DNA of 6,444 bases. It comes from Patescibacteria group bacterium. GTDB lineage: Bacteria > Patescibacteriota > Minisyncoccia > Phycocordibacterales > UBA9973. The stretch lies in assembly GCA_030916575.1 (NCBI GenBank), contig JAUPWJ010000060.1, positions 1 through 6,444 of the forward strand, written 5' to 3'. The translations under genes were made by a program, and so were the position numbers. Positions 4,513 to 6,444 of this stretch are shown piece after piece. The notes under the pieces were generated by a model. It was not told where the DNA came from. It did no database searches and worked only from the letters and a program-made list of their open reading frames with translations. How positions within the stretch are numbered: the stretch's first letter is position 1; each line of letters starts with the position of its first letter.

Positions 4513-6444
4513 AAGTCGCGGTACTAACTGGAGGCCCGTCTCTTGAACGAGGAATATCATTAAATTCTGCACGAAGTGTGTTGGATCATTTAGAATCGAG
4601 AGATATTGAAATATTACCCATTTATTTTGATTACAAGAAAAGAGCATATAAAATCTCAAGAGCTGACTTGTATTCAAACAACCCTTCAGATTTTGATTTT
4701 AAGTTAAATAAAAAATCCACCCCACTTTCTGAAAGTTCTCTGATTGAACTCTTGAAATCAGTAGATATCGTTATGCCAGCCATGCATGGACCATTTGGAG
4801 AAGATGGAGAAATTCAATTATTTCTAGAAAAGAACAATATTCCTTTTGTGGGCTCTAGTAGTAATACCTGTAAAAAGGCTTTTGATAAATATGAAGCCAA
4901 TAAAGCAATTAGAGAAAATGGTTTTTTTACATTACCATCTGCACTTTTAAAAATATATTCCAAAGATAATAACAAAATTATTGAAGAATTTTTCAAAAAT
5001 AATAAGTTAAAAAAAGCTATTATCAAACCAGCAACAGGTGGCTCTAGTATCGGAGTATTTGTGGTTAAAAATGCCAAAGAAGCGAAAGAGAAAGCAGAAG
5101 TTATTTTTTCTAAAAGAATGGATACGCGTGTAGTCTTAGAACCCTTTGCAGAAGGTAAAGAGTTTACCGTGATAATTTTGCAAAATAAATTTGGTTTTCC
5201 AGTAGCGGTGATGCCGACAGAAATAGAGATGACTTTACACGAAGGAAGGATTTTTGATTTTCGTAAAAAATATCTTCCGACTAACCAAGTAAAATATCAT
5301 TGCCCACCAAGATTTTCTTTAGAAACGATACAAAAAATTCGTGCTCAAGGAGCTCAAATCTTTTCTTTTTTTAAGATGAATGATTTTGCGCGTTTTGATG
5401 GTTGGGTATTGCCCAACGGAGATGTGTGGTTTTCAGATTTTAATACTATATCTGGTATGGAGCAAAACAGTTTTCTTTTTCAACAAGCATCGCGTCTCGG
5501 TATGAGCCATAGCGACCTTTTGCATTATGTGGTTAAAAATTCTTGCAGAAGACAAAAAATAAATTTCCCTGAAATTTTAAAAGAAAAAAATGATGCTCAA
5601 AAAAAGCCAATTTCTGTTATTTTCGGTGGAGGTACTTCAGAGCGACAAGTATCTTTAATGAGTGGTACTAATGTTTGGTTGAAGCTTCGTAAGTCTTCAA
5701 TTTACAAGCCAAAGCCATACCTATTAGACTTTGAAGGTAATGTTTGGCAACTACCTTATTATCTTATTTTAAATCACACAGTAGAAGAAATAATAAATAA
5801 TGCAAATAATGCGAAAAAGGATAATACAAAAATAGAGTCTCTTATGAGAATTGTTCAAAATGAAATAATGCTATCACCCGAAGAAGCCACCGAGCCAGCT
5901 TTTTTACCAAGTAAAATGTCTTTTAATGAATTTGTAAAAAGTAGTAAATTTGTATTTTTAGGATTACATGGAGGAGATGGAGAAAACGGGAATATTCAAA
6001 AAATTCTACAAAACAAAAAAGTTAAGTTTAATGGTTCTGATTCTGATGTTTCCAAGTTATGTATGGATAAATTTAAAACAGGAGATTTCATTCGAAAGTT
6101 AGATATAAAAGGTGTAAGTATTACTTCACAAAAAATAATACCTGTAAAAAATCTAACATTAGATATTAAAAGTATAGAAAAATTATGGGATACTTTAACC
6201 GAAGAACTCGATTCAAAGACCTTAATAGTAAAGCCTAAAGATGATGGTTGTTCTACGGGAGTTGCGCATTTGTACAAAAAAGAAGATTTGAAGAACTATT
6301 TACAATATTTAAAAAAATGTACAGCTATACCTCCAGGTGTGCTCAATAATCAAGATAATGTTATGGAAATGCCTGAGTGTGGAGCAGAGGAAATTCTTTT
6401 TGAAAAATTTATTGAGACAGATACTGTGAGAGTGAGTGGCAATA
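4509..6444 (+). CDS. ddl: Tandem D-alanine-D-alanine ligase / Ddl-like ATP-grasp protein (3' end outside window)
   Basis: The open frame has 645 complete codons and no stop before the window edge. Residues 1 to about 345 form a whole D-Ala-D-Ala ligase, the cytoplasmic enzyme making the dipeptide for peptidoglycan precursors. It has SLERGIS with Glu13, MHGPFGEDG with His93, IIKPATGGSSIGV with Lys173 and Ser179, KKYLP with Tyr255, ARFD with Arg295 and Asp297, and DFN with Asp310 and Asn312. Glu13/Ser179/Tyr255 match the E. coli DdlB triad, and the Tyr suggests D-Ala rather than D-lactate as second substrate. The usual metal-binding EAN motif is DFN here. After a charged linker, a second ligase-like unit starts near residue 367: GGGTSERQVS with Glu378, LHGGDGENG with His487, VKPKDDGCSTGV with Lys575, then LFEKFIE; its C-terminal active-site part is cut off. 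A single Ddl has about 300-370 residues, so this is a fusion or duplication. The ATG at 4509 fits the family N-terminus (MKVAVLTGG); an in-frame TTG at 4497 is less likely. Confidence 0.9.
   Translation, partial: MKVAVLTGGPSLERGISLNSARSVLDHLESRDIEILPIYFDYKKRAYKISRADLYSNNPSDFDFKLNKKSTPLSESSLIELLKSVDIVMPAMHGPFGEDGEIQLFLEKNNIPFVGSSSNTCKKAFDKYEANKAIRENGFFTLPSALLKIYSKDNNKIIEEFFKNNKLKKAIIKPATGGSSIGVFVVKNAKEAKEKAEVIFSKRMDTRVVLEPFAEGKEFTVIILQNKFGFPVAVMPTEIEMTLHEGRIFDFRKKYLPTNQVKYHCPPRFSLETIQKIRAQGAQIFSFFKMNDFARFDGWVLPNGDVWFSDFNTISGMEQNSFLFQQASRLGMSHSDLLHYVVKNSCRRQKINFPEILKEKNDAQKKPISVIFGGGTSERQVSLMSGTNVWLKLRKSSIYKPKPYLLDFEGNVWQLPYYLILNHTVEEIINNANNAKKDNTKIESLMRIVQNEIMLSPEEATEPAFLPSKMSFNEFVKSSKFVFLGLHGGDGENGNIQKILQNKKVKFNGSDSDVSKLCMDKFKTGDFIRKLDIKGVSITSQKIIPVKNLTLDIKSIEKLWDTLTEELDSKTLIVKPKDDGCSTGVAHLYKKEDLKNYLQYLKKCTAIPPGVLNNQDNVMEMPECGAEEILFEKFIETDTVRVSGN

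Noticed and set aside
4483..6277. Minus-strand open frames opposite the ddl gene
   Set aside because: They are antisense to a long frame with clear Ddl motifs and have no recognisable domains or start signals.
1..6444. Alternative genetic code with TGA read as glycine (as in Gracilibacteria/SR1)
   Set aside because: No in-frame TGA occurs in any of the six genes, glycine is encoded by GGN, and all proteins are full length under the standard code.
1..6444. Mobile elements, CRISPR arrays, tRNA or rRNA genes
   Set aside because: No transposase, repeat-spacer pattern or RNA gene structure was found, and nearly all bases are taken by housekeeping protein genes.

Overview
The window is a compact, gene-dense piece of an AT-rich bacterial chromosome (roughly one third G+C, judged by eye). 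All genes lie on the + strand with almost no spacing: 15, 1 and 4 bases between the first genes, then a 31-base overlap. Only one intergenic gap of about 100 bases exists. Short protein variants, Lys/Asn/Ile-rich composition, A-rich leaders without clear Shine-Dalgarno sequences and a standard genetic code (stops TAA/TAG, no in-frame TGA) would fit a small-genome lineage such as Candidate Phyla Radiation/Patescibacteria (Parcubacteria-like). That placement is inference from style; no marker gene here proves it.

Layout: (1) bases 1-692, the 3' part of dnaJ (zinc-finger and C-terminal substrate-binding domains; the J domain lies outside the window). (2) 708-1577 aguB, N-carbamoylputrescine amidase, and (3) 1579-2610 aguA, agmatine deiminase; together these two enzymes convert agmatine to putrescine. 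(4) 2615-3682 metK, S-adenosylmethionine synthetase, a short version with all main active-site residues. (5) 3652-4407, a stand-alone M24 (Xaa-Pro peptidase-type) metallopeptidase domain that starts inside metK. (6) 4408-4508, an AT-rich regulatory gap with a good sigma70-type promoter, a perfect DnaA-box match and a 13-base near-palindrome present twice. (7) 4509 to the window end, a long open frame without a stop, encoding a D-alanine-D-alanine ligase followed in the same polypeptide by a second, more divergent ligase-like ATP-grasp unit.

Genes 1-5 could be read as one transcript, with a possible extra start just before aguB. The aguB-aguA-metK order joins putrescine production to SAM supply, which together could feed polyamine synthesis, although no arginine decarboxylase, SAM decarboxylase or aminopropyltransferase is visible. 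The last gene belongs to peptidoglycan precursor synthesis and appears to have its own promoter. The most unusual items are the tandem Ddl protein with altered motifs in its second half, and the small regulatory region in front of it.
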